Assembly (NCBI GenBank): GCA_002102555.1
Contig: MCFL01000003.1
Span: forward strand, 1,054,001-1,118,000
Source of the DNA: Catenaria anguillulae PL171
Taxonomy: Eukaryota; Blastocladiomycota; Blastocladiomycetes; Blastocladiales; Catenariaceae
Length of the DNA stretch: 64,000 nucleotides
Direction: 5' to 3'
Part shown: positions 41,807 to 53,839 of the stretch, piece by piece
Layout: each line of letters opens with the position of its first letter
How positions within the stretch are numbered: the stretch's first letter is position 1
The notes under the pieces: model-generated
The model's input: only the letters and a program-made list of their open reading frames with translations
The model's database searches: none
Told to the model about the DNA's origin: nothing
Made by a program: the position numbers and the translations under genes

Positions 41807-44800
41807 TTGAGCAAAGCGCGACACGACTGGCAGGTCAAGGATTCCCACTCGCGCCGACACGCCGCAACAACAAGCACAGGCTGCCTGACCTGCGACCCGG
41901 CTTTTTTTTGCTTCCCTTATACTTCAAATTGCTCTAGCCTCATAGTCTGCCCTAATGAGCTCACCGTCAGTCTCCTTCACCAGTCGCCCAACCGTTGCAA
42001 GTTCAAGGGGAACAACGTATTACCATCAGCCGCAACTTCAACATCCGTGCCCAGTTCGCCCAACAGGGCGACATCCGGTGGTGATGCTGATGACCTCCTT
42101 CCAGTAGTAGCTGGAAGCACTTCTCCGGCGACCGGGCCCAGTGGGTCACGGCGCCCGCAGCAACCCGGACCAACACGAATGGCCAGCCACTCCCACAGCC
42201 CCCAGATTCGGACGTCACCGATTGTACTCAGCGACTATCTAGAACTCCGCAATTACACGGATCCAACAACGCGCAAGAACTGCACATGGATTGCGACTCG
42301 TCAAGTGTGCCCACCGTCTTCGTTTTGTCCGCTCAACACAACATCACACTATCCATGCCCCACCTCATTCATGTGCCTCCACGATACTGCGCACCCCAGC
42401 TACTGCTGCAAAGGGTTTTATTGCCGCACGCCAGATACGGTCCAAATATGTCCAGAACACCATTACTGTCCGGTTGGTTCCACGGCGCCGATTCCTTGTG
42501 GGTGGTTCTTTTCACACTGCCCAATCGGATCGGATCGCCCAACTCGCCCAGGCGTATTTCTCGTTTTCGCCGCAGTGTGCTTGATTGCATACGTTGCGTT
42601 TGTCATTCGTGACTACCTCAGCTTGTCCAACACGGCCAAAGCCAGTCAGGTCGATGTGGGCGCGCACGGCGAAGAACCCCATCTCAAGATGTCTGCGTCC
42701 GACAAGACATTATCGTCCACCATATCGGCCCACGAACCCTCTTCGGAGTTCACGTCGTCCACAGCAACTGTCAAGCTACCTCAAGCGTCGCGCTGGGGAT
42801 TGTTTGGCGCATCGGCATCGACCACGGCCGTGCACGAAACGGCCATTGTCAAGGATGAGGAGGTTGTCCATTTCAGTATCCGGTTTGAAGGGTTGACGCG
42901 TACTCTGCCCAACGGGACCGTTATTTTGAAAGATGTGACAGGAGAGATGCGACCGGCAAAGCTGTGCGCGATCATGGGTCCGAGTGGAAGTGGAAAAGTG
43001 CGTTCCCGCTTCAATCTTCCACTCGTGCACTTCGATGCTGACCCAATCGGCCTGTCAGAGTACCTTGCTTCACTGTCTTGCCGGCAAGTCAAAGCGCACA
43101 GGTGGAAAAGTGTTTCTCAACGATTATCAAGACGAGATGCAACGTTACAGCAAGCTTGTTGGCTTTGTTCCCCAAGAGGATATCAGTACGTACTTGCATC
43201 CGCCCCAGTTCCATCCGCTTCCGTATCGTTGTGCACCCTGACACGATGAGTTGACTCAATCAGTGATCCGCGATCTGACTGTCCTGGATATTCTTCGGCA
43301 TTCGGCTCTGATGCGCATGCCGGCGTACCTGTCTCAAGCGGAAAAAGAACAGCGTGTACAAGACCTCATTTCGTACCTGGGCATGTCGCATGTTCAACAC
43401 TCGATTATTGGAGACGAACGCGTCCGTGGCGTGTCTGGCGGCCAGAGGAAGCGGGTCAACATTGGCATGGAATTGGTAGCTGCGCCGTCGATTCTCATGT
43501 TGGACGAGGTGCGTGCTTTCCATGAAGCTGTGAATGCGTCAGCAAAAGTGGAATACTCAATCATGCAGAAACCGCTTTGCACTATTCGCATATAGCCGAC
43601 AAGCGGTCTCGACTCGAGCACATCCCTCGAGCTATGCCAACTTCTCCGGCGAATCGCTACCGAAAAAGGACTCGTTGTCGCGGCTGTCATCCACTCCCCT
43701 CTCAGCAGTGTATCGACCTATTTGACGATTTGATCTTGCTCGGCGCCGGCGGTCGGGTGGTGTACACTGGGAGCCGGCGGTACGCCATGAGCTACTTCAC
43801 CAACCTTGGCTTCGTGAAGCCGCCCAAGCAATCCGAGCCAGAGTTTTACTTGGACGTGATTGCTGGCAAAGTCCCGCTTCCTTGGAACCCGTCATTTCGC
43901 GCGGTCGACTTGTTCGATTACTGGAATGCATTCACCAACGGCATCTCCATTCACGAAGCCCGGCAAATGTACACCGACATATCCAATCGTGCTCGTGACC
44001 GTGATGCGATGGCTCAGCGCAGGGGCGTTTCCCTGCCCGCAAAGATCTTTGCTGCCGTCATGGATCCTATTCATCATGCTCGTGAGTACATTGTTGATGT
44101 TGCGGAAGAGATTTGGTGTACTATTTCCACCTTGGGTGTTCCCGATCAAGTCCGTGAAACACCAGGTCCGCATGTGGCACTTGCTCTATGCACGCGGCGG
44201 GCGGCTCAGCAAGTCTGGCGCACATGGACGGCATTCTTTATCGAGATCGCAGTGCACATGGCCGCCGGCTCATTCATTTCGCTTGCTGCGCAAGAAAATG
44301 AGTTCTTGGGGCGGTTCCCAAAGGAAATGTGCGACGTGACGCCATTCCCTTGCTGGGTTACTGCTCAAAATCATTCAATACGGTCACGTCGTCGGGCATG
44401 TTTATTGCCATTGCTGTCTTATTTTCGGGTATCAGTACCGCGGCGAATACGTTTGGCTTGGAACGGGTCGTTTATTGGCGCGACGTGTCAACAGGAATGC
44501 CGACGTTTCCGTACTTTTTGGGCAAAGTGTTCGTCGATTTGCCACGGGTGGTGATGGGTGGGATTATGTTTTCCGTTGCTCTCATGTTCCTGTGGCCGTA
44601 TCGAGGTGAATGGTGGCCGTTGATGGTCGCCGTTGTCGCCTTGTACTTCGCGGCCTTTTCCATGGGTAAGATTGTTTTCGTCAAAGATTCTTCCGTTGGT
44701 GATGGAAAGTACTTATTTTTTTCCCTTTCCCTTTAGGTTACTTTATCTCAACAATTGCACTACCGTCGTCAACTGGCATCATGGCAACGAGCTTTTCGCT

Positions 44801-45199
44801 TTTTTGGGCACTCGGTACGCCAGCGTTATCGCTGTCCTCTACGCTCTGACAGCGGTGCGTTGACCGACGTGTCATTGACATACCCGGTCTTGCACATTTG
44901 CAGTTCTTGGTGGCGTCATCCCAGCATATTCAGAGGTCCTCAAGCAAGGGACCGTCTACAATGTATTCCGGCCACTGTGGGACCTTTCTGCGCCCCGCTA
45001 CTTCATCGAGGCTACGTTCTTACTGGAGGCGCGTGGCCGCATGTTTGAGGAGCTCAAGTCTTCCGAGATCTATACGGACCTGGGGTACGACCGCGACGGG
45101 TATTGGAATGCGGTGGTGAATATCGTGGTGATTGGTTTCTTGTGGCAAACGATGGCTTTGCTGGGAATGAAGCTGACGGCTCGCGAGAAGCAAAAGTGA
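41807..45199 (+). CDS. ABCG-family half-transporter with Cys-rich ectodomain, two frame breaks
   Basis: ABCG half-transporters export lipids or small molecules as dimers. The 5' end is uncertain (first ATG 41807; an upstream exon is possible). A Cys-rich region comes first (CPPSSFCPLN, CCKGFYC, CPVGS), then a helix (FLVFAAVCLIAYVAFVI) and the ATPase domain: Walker A GPSGSGK-ST, VPQEDI, signature VSGGQRKRVNIGMELV, Walker B ILMLDEPTSGLDSS. Introns: 42998-43058, 43186-43263, 43509-43595, 44666-44736, 44815-44903. The frame breaks twice: at CCCC 43696-43699 and CCC 44347-44349, one base short each. With the bases restored the text reads through CIDLFDDLILLG and LLGYCSKSFNTVTSSG into the membrane helices, ending MKLTAREKQK. 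Same-sign indels point to base loss or pseudogenisation. Confidence 0.85.
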
Positions 45200-45582
45200 G
45201 ACTCAGTAGGGGTATCTGGACTTTGCATGTTTCGTTTCACCCGTGGCCTGCCTTCATGTCTTATTCTTTCCATGCCATTCACTACCGCTCTGTACCTTGA
45301 TCCATTGCTCCGCCCTTTTCTTGACTCTCATCGTTCAATCGCAGCACATCCACATATACTCTCAACGCCCTTTTTGCACAAACTGATTTCATGATCTTTT
45401 GTTGTTGACCAATCAAGCGTCGTATTATTCGTCTTTCATCTCATCATTTCCTCGTGCCTATTGCGTGACTGTTTCTACGTTGGATCCTTCTTCCTTTCTC
45501 AAAACCATGCTTCGAAAGAGCAACGCATAATAAATTGCAAGAGAAGTCAATACGATAAACAGACCAGGCAACACCAACTCAT
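45200..45582. other. Convergent 3' spacer, ABCG and Timeless
   Basis: About 380 nt between convergent stops. T-rich segments near 45380-45460 fit 3' UTR and termination sequence. No gene is supported. Confidence 0.4.
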
Positions 45583-48500
45583 TCACACGTCCATGCGCGC
45601 CCGCTTCGTCGCTGGCGGCGTTCCGCTGCCTCCTGCTGGACCCCCATCCGATTCCCCATCGTCATCGTCACTAATCACCGCAAACAACCTTGAACGTGGG
45701 ACGGAACTTGCAATGGACTGCGTCGCGGCACGCAACACGGCAAGTTTGGCCGCAAATGAATCGTCCTCGTCATCGGCAGCAACGTCTCCAAGCGGAATCG
45801 TGCCAACATCCTCGTCGTCATCTGCACTCTGCGCCGCATCGGCATCCGAGTCCTCGTCCTCGGATGGCAGTAACCGGCGTGGACGTTGAGGCCGTTTCAG
45901 TTTGCGCGAGAAAGTGAGTTTCCTTTCCGCCATGCCCGCCCCACCATCCGATTCGTCATCGGCATCCGTGTCCGATTGCGGCAAACTATCGTCGGCATCC
46001 GACTGCGACCCTTGGCAGCTCGCGCCCTTGCGCGATTTCCGCACCGCAACTGCCTTCTTGTTTGTCTTGGCCGCATCCTTGACCGCGACCGACGGCGTCT
46101 TCTCCTTCATCATGGCCTCGTGCAACATCTTCGTCCGCTCCCGCCGATCATCCTCCCGCTTATAAAAGTCGGAATCGTCCTCGCCTTCCAGCATTTCGTC
46201 GGAATCGTACACAAACGCAGCCGATTTCGCATTGGCCTCCTTCTTGGACATGCGCTTTTTCTTAGGCACCTCCTCGTCGGGATCCTCGTCGCTGTCCGGC
46301 TGGCGCTCCTTCTTGCGCCTCGGCTTGCGTGGCCGCTTGGCCTTGAGCAGCTTGTACGCGGGCTTGTTGTTGTGCTTGATCGGGTCGTCGCGAGCGTCAA
46401 TGATCCACGCAATCATGTTGTCGAGGTCTTCGCCAGAGATGGACCCGGGGGCAACAACCGATTCGAGAACAGACCCGGTTTCGGCGTCAGGCGTACCGTC
46501 CAACTTGATGAGGTGCATGCCGAGCGACTTGACCAGCAAACGCATTTCTTTGATGGTGATATCCGAAGGTGGAATGGACAGCATGACGTCGGAGAATGGT
46601 TGCTCTTGATCCACGCTGCCATCGCGGTCGACGTCGGGCTCGGCCTCATCCTGATCGTTGCCCGACTTCGTACGCTTTCGGAGCTGCGCCAACTTGGTCA
46701 ACGTTGCGAGCAAGCGGTCCAACACTGGCCTCGACTCTTCGCGTACAAGCAAAGCGCTCACTGCAATTTGCACTTCCATCTTGCGGGAAAATCCGGGCCT
46801 GACTTCAAGCTCTACGTCCGAATCCCATGTGGGCGGTCCAGCTTCTTGACGCGCGCGACCAGACCGAGTCGAGGACGAGGGTGCGGGGAGGCGGCCAGTC
46901 ACGAGACGCTCCAGATCCGACTTTGTGTGCGGGAACAAAATGTCGATGCCCATGAGTGGGTAGGCTTCGAAACACGCAAAGAACTTGTTGAGAATCAAGC
47001 GGAGAAGCGCTACGAGTTTGGGAACAACGGACACGGCCGTATGGCCGCTACCCGCCAACGAGCTGGGCTCCTTCTTGACCGCGTGCTTCGACGACAAAGG
47101 GCGAGCCGACGAGGACGAATTTGACAAGGAGCGCTTGCGCTTACTCTGGTTGACCAACCGATTGACGTCCTTGTTGTGGAGCACGACGTGGAACATGTTG
47201 AGGTAATGCAGTTGGAAGAAGAGGGCATACTGCTCCCGATGCACAGCAATACGATACACCATCTTTGTCACAGCGTACACTTGGTCGGGTGTCAGCTCGG
47301 CCAGCCGCGACAACAGAAGCATGTACTTGTCAACCACTGCGTCGTTGCAAAACAACGCCTCGACATTGGCAAATGACATGTCCTTTTCGACAAACTGCTT
47401 TTCCTTGGACTCGGTTTCCGGCTCCGGATCCTCCACATCATGCGCAATTAATTCCTCTGCATCGCCATCCTTGCGCCCGGCCGCCGCTCGCCCGCCCTTG
47501 CGTTTCGCTTGACGGACAGTCAACGATTCCTTGCCCAATGCCGAAATATGCATTTCCATGGCCTTGAGCATGACGTGGACCACGCTGACGAGCGCGACCA
47601 GATGCCGCCACGACTGTTGCTTGAACGCACGGAATAGCTGAACAAACATGTCCAAATGATGGCGCTCGTAGTACAGATTGTCAAGAATGTTGACTGCGAG
47701 ATCCTTGATGTCGTCGTCCTTGCTGGTACGCATGAGCTGCGCAGTCAACAAGAACTCGCGCAAGCATTCCAGCGCCATGTGTAATCGTGAAGGTTGCTGT
47801 TCGTCGACGGCGGCGCGAATGTTTTTAATGAGAAACAGCATGCCATGGACGTTGGCAATGGAACTGAGGAGATTGACATTGTGCGTGTCGTGATTGAGCC
47901 GCTGGAACTCGAAAAAGAATTGAATGAGGTACATGAGTTGGATTGGATCTTCGTCACGGACGTGGGTGCGCTCGGCGTCCATGTCACGCTTGGCGGACGA
48001 GATGAGCGGGTCAAAAGCGGTTGCGAGGAATGAGCAGGCAAGGTTGCGGAGAAGCTGGGCGTATTCAGAATTGGTGACGCTCGTTGGAGCGTTGATGAGG
48101 GTGCTCTCAATGGCGTTGGTCGTTGACACATCGCCTTTCCCGAAACGCGAGCGAGGGCGGTTCTTTTGCTTGGCAGAGTTGACGGCATCAACAGTGGCCT
48201 CGATTCCTCGAACAAACAAGCGAGCATTTCCCTATTTGATGGCCGTCATGGTACGGTTTGAGTGCAGCAAATCAGGTGATGTACATGGGCTGCAAACAAA
48301 ACGTACACCCTGGACAACAGTGAAATTGGCCGCGAACCGAGAATGACGAGGTCTTGGGGCGATTCGGCTCGTATTCTCTTTCTCGAGGAGCGAATCAAGC
48401 AGATCGGCCTGACTCTCTGACACGGGTCTGCACAACGAGCGGGGGTTGGATGTGCAAAAGAGAAGGAAGAAAATTTCGACCAAAATCATATTCCAGCTTG

Positions 48501-49308
48501 CATACTCGCGATCGCCAACGTTGGAAGAAGCAGCCACGAAGAACTCTAGCGCATCCAAGGAGTGCAGCTTGAATACAAGGGTTTCTTGCATCTGTGATTG
48601 CTGAAAGGTCGTTGCAGTCACATTGGGGCCAGGGGCGGGATCAGGAATGGCTAGGAGATTCCGGAACAAGTACAGTATGAGGCGAACAATGGCATTTGTG
48701 CGCTCGTTCCGTTGACGGACTGGGACCGAGAGAAGCATCAAAAGCTGTTGGAACAGGGTGTCGATGGCGTACGATTCGACCACCACTTGCTTGTACGAGC
48801 GTTGCTGAGACAACAGTTCGGTTTTGAGGTGCTCGCCCTGGAGAGGCCATGTCAGGGGCACAAGTAACTCGATGACCGCAAACAAAATGGCTTGATTGGC
48901 GGAGTGAGTGAGGATAATCGGGACAAGGTGATTCTGGACGAGCTGCCATTTGCCAAGCAAAAGTGCAACCGTCTTTTCTTCGTTTGCCTCGTCGTATCGC
49001 AGGAATCGCTTGACATCTCGAAGACATTCTGGAGGTTGCAAAGGAAGTGCATTGAAGCACGCTCGATGAGAATCGCTGTGTTGTTCCGTTTTCGTACTCG
49101 TACAGAGCGAAAAAATAAAACGATACAAACCAAGGCACTCGTCACCCGGAACGTATCTCGATGCAAGAGAGCCGTCAGCTGCAAGGGAGTCTTCGAACCC
49201 GCCAATTGCGGCAGTGAGCGAGAGGAGGTGTGACTCGAGCAATGCCGTTGCTGATTGGGTTGCGGCCACTGCGTCCGGTGACGGTTCAGTCGAGTGTTCG
49301 TCTGCCAT
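45583..49308 (-). CDS. Timeless/Tof1/Swi1 replication fork protection protein
   Basis: Timeless/Tof1 with Tipin/Csm3 couples helicase and polymerase and supports checkpoint signalling. Two exons, 48307-49308 and 45583-48231, with a 75-nt intron at 48232-48306 that contains its only in-frame stop at the acceptor TAG. Total 1216 residues, like animal Timeless (1208). The N-terminal domain shows ECLGLYRFIFSLCTSTKTEQ and LPLQPPECLRDVKRFLRYDE. Around the intron, PRHSRFAANFTVVQG is joined to GNARLFVRGIEATVDAV; RHSRF is the family hallmark. The middle region has long helical repeats (AHDVEDPEPETESKEKQFVE); the C-terminus is acidic and basic, with PRRKKERQPDSDEDPDEE and DDEDVGTIPLGDVAADDED, as usual. 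Convergent with the ABCG gene. Confidence 0.92.
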
Positions 49309-49546
49309 AGTCGATAGATCTTGTGGTAGCTAGCGGGGTATGCTATTTCATCAAGTGCATGACATTAGGTGTCCATCGAATTAGATGTCAAGCGTTATCA
49401 TTTCCACTCGCGGTGCTCTTTTGACAATAGACTGCGATCACAGGTCGACGTGTGTGAGACGACGTGAGACCACCGATCATTCCTTTCAGTGTTGGCGTGC
49501 ATGATTAGAGAGGGGCCTGGTGTGAAAAGACGTATGTGTCAATAAG

Positions 49547-49574
<28 letters not shown>
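49547..49574 (+). repeat. A28 homopolymer
   Basis: 28 consecutive A, just past the 3' side of the tentative minus-strand gene at 49.6-51.0 kb. Could be a slippage-prone tract; no flanking target-site duplication was noticed. Confidence 0.8.
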
Positions 49575-49577
<3 letters not shown>

Positions 49578-49579
49578 AT

Positions 49580-51032
49580 TCAATACGCAGGTACTGCATC
49601 ATGTTCAAAAGTCGAAACTTGAAGCCAAACAGGAAAAATTATACCGCTGTAAATTGTGTGTGGCAGCCGAATCTGATACAGCTGGCTCCGCGCATGGTGG
49701 GTGGTATTAGGTGCCCGTTTGGCCTGCTGTGATTGCTGAGCAAGGAGGAACGCCGGCGCCTGCGATTGGCCAAAGAGTTGTGGGGGAAAGACGGAAGCTG
49801 GAAACCTTGCATTCCCACTGGACCCTGAACCAGTACCAGCTGTGGGAACATCGAACATGGGCTGGGATGGATAAAGATTTGTGGAGAAGCGTGTGATGAC
49901 GCTTGAACTAGCCGGGGTGTGCGAGTAGGTTGCTTAAGGCGGAGGGGCATACAGAGATACAGTGGTGTTGAAGGGTATCGAGGAGGTTGAAGAGGCGAAA
50001 ATGCAACGTGACTGCGAATTGGTATACGCTTCCTCAGGAAGCCAGTCATTGCCTTTTGGGAGAGGCATTTGCACATCATCGTGGGAAGAAACGGAAGGAG
50101 GACTGGGTTCCTTGCTAGGAGACAAAGGCGCCGGCGAGTCGGCTCAGCGACAGGAGCTGTGAGAGCGTTGAGCTCGCACGACCAAGATAGTCTTCGTCAA
50201 GTTGTTGATCACCTGGTCTACAGCTTGAAAAGATTCGTTTAGATGTTTACCTACTTCCGGCAACTATCACTCTTTGTGACAGTCAGTGGGCACGCTGGGA
50301 ATACGAGATGATGCGTACGAATGAAGCGGAATCTCAATCCGTATCGGGCGAAGTTGAGACGTGAAAAGCGATGCTTCCTGGTTGCTGAAATCACCATCTC
50401 TGCGACTGGCGAATTCTCTCGGTGCCGCGGTGTCGGGGTTGGCGCCGTTGGCCGGGCTTGGCTGATGTCGAACCAGACGGCAATCTCCCGGCCGGAGCAA
50501 GTTCGTGTCGAATATAAGCAGCAGCCTGGGCGGAAGAAGATGTGTTCCTGGAATCTGGCGGCGAAGAATAAGGGGTGTATCGTGGCAGCTTCCCAGACCT
50601 ACCCGTGACGTTGCGAGACTGTTGCCGATGCGCCGTTGCTCGATTTTGTAGAATGGTGGACCTCATCGGTGGGTAGCCTTGTGGTACTTTTGCCTTTCGG
50701 CTCCAATAATGTCTTCTGCACATCAGGAACAAGGGAACGGGCCCCCGCCCGAGTTCTGAAGGACCCAAAGACATGTGCAGCTGCGCTTTGGTGAATCGGA
50801 GCAGGCGTGCACGATGAGGCCGACCTCGACATTGTGGTGCATGAGAGTGGTTCGGAATGTGGCATTTTCTGCTTGCTGGGAGTGAGGCGATTCGATTGCT
50901 TTGGCAACACAGAGCCTTATTGATCTTCCATTTGACTGCGTACATACTTAAGAATCTGTGTTCACTTACACATGGTGTGAGACCAGTCAAGCGTGATGAT
51001 CGGCGTGGGTCGGTGCCTTCAAGTTGAGACAT
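49580..51032 (-). CDS. Tentative multi-exon gene, disordered protein, no family
   Basis: Exon 1 (ATG at 51032) encodes MSQLEGTDPRRSSRLTGLTP and ends at a GTAAGT donor near 50970. Exon 2 (about 50900-50612) reads KMPHSEPLSCTTMSRSASSC and ends at GTAGGT. Exon 3 (about 50533-50280) begins GLLLIFDTNLLRPGDCRLVR and reads ASLFTSQLRPIRIEIPLH. Phases of the first two junctions agree, which supports a real gene. Downstream pieces (AVDQVINNLTKTILVVRA at about 50200, and a Ser/Pro-rich frame to 49934 and 49580) may be further exons, but no clean join was found. The protein would be Ser/Arg/Pro-rich. Function unknown. Confidence 0.35.
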
Positions 51033-51290
51033 GATGGCGTTGCCAAACAACCACGCCACACTGCACAAGTGCGGCTCATCGGGTCATTGTGCAATCTTTC
51101 GTCTTGACCTTCTTGACTGCGCATGCGCATGGATCGACGTTACTTCCCATTCATTACACATGGTATTGCCGGCCAAGGGTCTGACAGCTCAACGACCCCA
51201 GAACTCACAGCCACATGTGAATGGCAATCAATGCAACCGCGCTCTTGACTCCTCGTGAGACATCCTTTCTTCCCACGTCCGCTGCATGGA

Positions 51291-53484
51291 ATGACCGTCA
51301 CCAACGCCGCGATGACCGCACCCGATCAGCTGACGACGGCGGCCCATGTCCATGTCGACGAGGCCAGCAACACAAACTTATCCCGGCCGTCGTCCCCGAT
51401 GCCAGCGCTCGTCGTTGACACGGCCCCCCGCCTCCGTGAGTCTCTCGCTGCTTGGCCGCCGTCAGTGTCCCCATCTTGTTCTCCATCCCCGTCCCCGTGC
51501 ATCGACCGTCCTGGCTCCAGTGCCTCGTACTACAGCCATTTGCTGCACCACACACCCGACGATGCGCCAACCATTCGAGCTACATCGCCTTTTCATGCCA
51601 CTCTGCCGCACAGCCGCCTCACAACGTCCTCAAACGTCATCGCTCCTGCATCAGGGCCGACCTCAACGACGCAGCAGCAATTGACTCCTCCTCCTGGATA
51701 CAATTCCATCTCGGGGCATAACTCCTGCAACAATGTCTCTCCCTCGCCGCTCAACCTGTCTCCGAACAGCAGCCCCCTTCCTTCAGCCCCAATTTCGATT
51801 GCGCCACCGCTTGCTCCTTCGGCTTTGGACATGACCAACCGTGGTGACCTCAATACGTCTCCTCTGTTTTCCAACGTGGTCAACATGAACCGGTCACGAT
51901 TCCCAACAGCGGCCTACTTTCCTCAAGATGCCGCCGGTTTGGTCCCTCCCGAGCAACTTGCACACTACAATCAAGCAAAGGCATTTGTTATGAAACTTGG
52001 GCGGGCATTGTTTTCGTTTGGTCTGCCATCCTTTCGTCTGGAGACGGATCTGGGCAAAGCAGCTGCGGCTCTTGGGCTGACGGCTTCGTTTGGCGTACTG
52101 CCATCATCGCTTCAGGCATGTTTCGAGCATCCTTGGGGATTGTCCGAGGCAACGATGGTCAACTTGTCGTTTGGCATTGACGTCGGTAGGGACTCTAGTT
52201 GTTTTTTCTCACTGGATTGACGAGATTCACAAGTTTTTCCCGCTCTTTTATCTGAACAGGTCGTCTCTTCCTCACCAACCAGCTCCTTGGGCGTCTTTCT
52301 CGGGGAGACATCGACTTGGAACAGGCCACGGCGTTGCTGGAAGACATTATCCAGAACGGTAATTTCTTTAGCCGCCCATGGATCCTCTTTGCCTTCACGA
52401 TTGGCAGTTTTGCAGGCGCTCCCTTGGCATTTGACGGGGGTTGGCTCGATGCGATTGCATCGGCGGTGCTTGGCTTTATTGTCGGTGGAATGAATCTGGC
52501 CATGGCCGCAACACCGCTTGGGCCCCTGTTCGAGTTTAGTGCCTCGTTTGTGGTGGGATTCTTCACGCTGGCGGCACAGACATGGGTATCCGATGCCATT
52601 TGCTTCAAGGCTACTGCCTTGTCTGCGCTCCTGGTCCCATTGCCCGGACTATGGATTAGCACTTCATGTACGTCCGCGCTGCTTTTGCAAAATGTTTTTT
52701 TTTTTTTTTTTTTTTTTGTTCCCCACTCATCCAATCCATTGGTCATGCCACAGTCATCGAAATCAGCTCACGTCAAATTGTCTCTGGCACATCCCGCCTC
52801 TGGTGGGCATTCATGATCGCTTTTCAACTTGCTCTCGGCCTCTCTCTCGGATTCGGCGCCTACTCTGCTCTGGTTCCTGCGGCTTCGATGCGGCCTGCCG
52901 CCATGCAGTGCAAAGCAAGCCTGGTCCAATGTGGGCACCCTTGTTCCTGCCCATGATTTCGTTTTCGCTCAACGTGCTCTTGAATGCACATTTGCGTCAA
53001 TTTTTGCCCATGACCATTTCAACTGTGGTCTCTTATGTCTTGTTCTTTTTGTGCACGCTTGGTGGGTTCACGTTGGAAACAACATCGCTGCTCGTGTCGT
53101 TTGTGATTGGGTGGGATCCAATGTGTATTCGGTGTGTATGGAGGGGGAAGTGTTGAGACGATGCTGGTATGTTGATTGCAGTCCCGCCCCTTGTGCTAAA
53201 GTCTTGCTGTATCACTTGTGGGGTAAATGTTCTGACTCTTACACTGCCCTGCAACACAGACTGGAATCATGCTTCTCGTCCCGGGCAGCGTCGCTACTCG
53301 TTACACGGTAAGCTTGCTTGACTCGCGGGTGGCCAGCGCGATGAATTCAGGAATCGAGGTCGCAGCACGCTTCATTGCTGTGGCACTGGCCATTTCCGTC
53401 GGCCAAATCGCGGCTCGCATTGTGGATGGCGTGGATATTCAGCTGGAACCAAGGAGAGACTCTTACCAAATGAGGTCAATGTAG
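51291..53484 (+). CDS. ThrE/Prm10-type threonine/serine exporter-like membrane protein
   Basis: Fungal Prm10-like proteins belong to the ThrE family of amino-acid exporters. The start is ATG 51291; the open frame before it begins with GTG only. Exons are 51291-52185, 52260-52667, 52754-53131 and 53260-53484. A long Ser/Pro-rich N-terminal tail leads into the conserved KLGRAL-FSFGLPSFRLETDL, then LGLTASFGVLPSSLQACFEH. Exon 2 begins GRLFLTNQLLGRLSRGDIDL and contains GGWLDAIASAVLGFIVGGMN. Exon 3 has PMWAPLFLPMISFSLNVLLN. Exon 4 begins TGIMLLVPGSVATRYTVS, the LVPG hallmark. Two one-base breaks, near AAA 52912-52914 and GGG 53109-53111, each restored by one added base, interrupt exon 3. The intron before it contains a T23 run. 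Confidence 0.85.
52695..52717 (+). repeat. T23 homopolymer in a ThrE-like gene intron
   Basis: Run of 23 T inside intron 52668-52753, part of an unusually long pyrimidine tract well upstream of the GCCACAG acceptor. Confidence 0.8.
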
Positions 53485-53839
53485 CTTTTCGCAGGACCGA
53501 ATTCTTTTTTGCTCACTTCTCTCGTTCAGAGTTCTCGTTCAGTTATTTTAGTTTTACATACCGTTTTGCGTGATAATTACTATGATTTTGAACATACACA
53601 CACTCAATTCCCACGTTCGACGTCAAGTGTATTCAGTGGTCGGAAAGTACAAGATGAGATGGTCAAGTCAACAGGGAAACGAAAAGGGATTGCAAACAAG
53701 CGTGGCGAATCTATCAGTGAAACAGGAACGGTTGGGGGAGAAAAAAGCAAGTCGGGCAACCAAACAACATGGACAAGGAGAGCAAGGGAATCTAGAGGAG
53801 GAATCGTGTAAAGCAAAGGCACCAACAACCGCCATCAAC
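53485..53839. other. Convergent 3' spacer
   Basis: About 355 nt between the ThrE-like and membrane-protein stops. A/T-rich stretches near 53530-53660. No gene supported. Confidence 0.4.

Noticed and set aside
49547-49574. A28 tract as a retroposon tail
   Set aside because: No retrotransposon ORF, no intronless gene copy and no target-site duplication was seen next to it.
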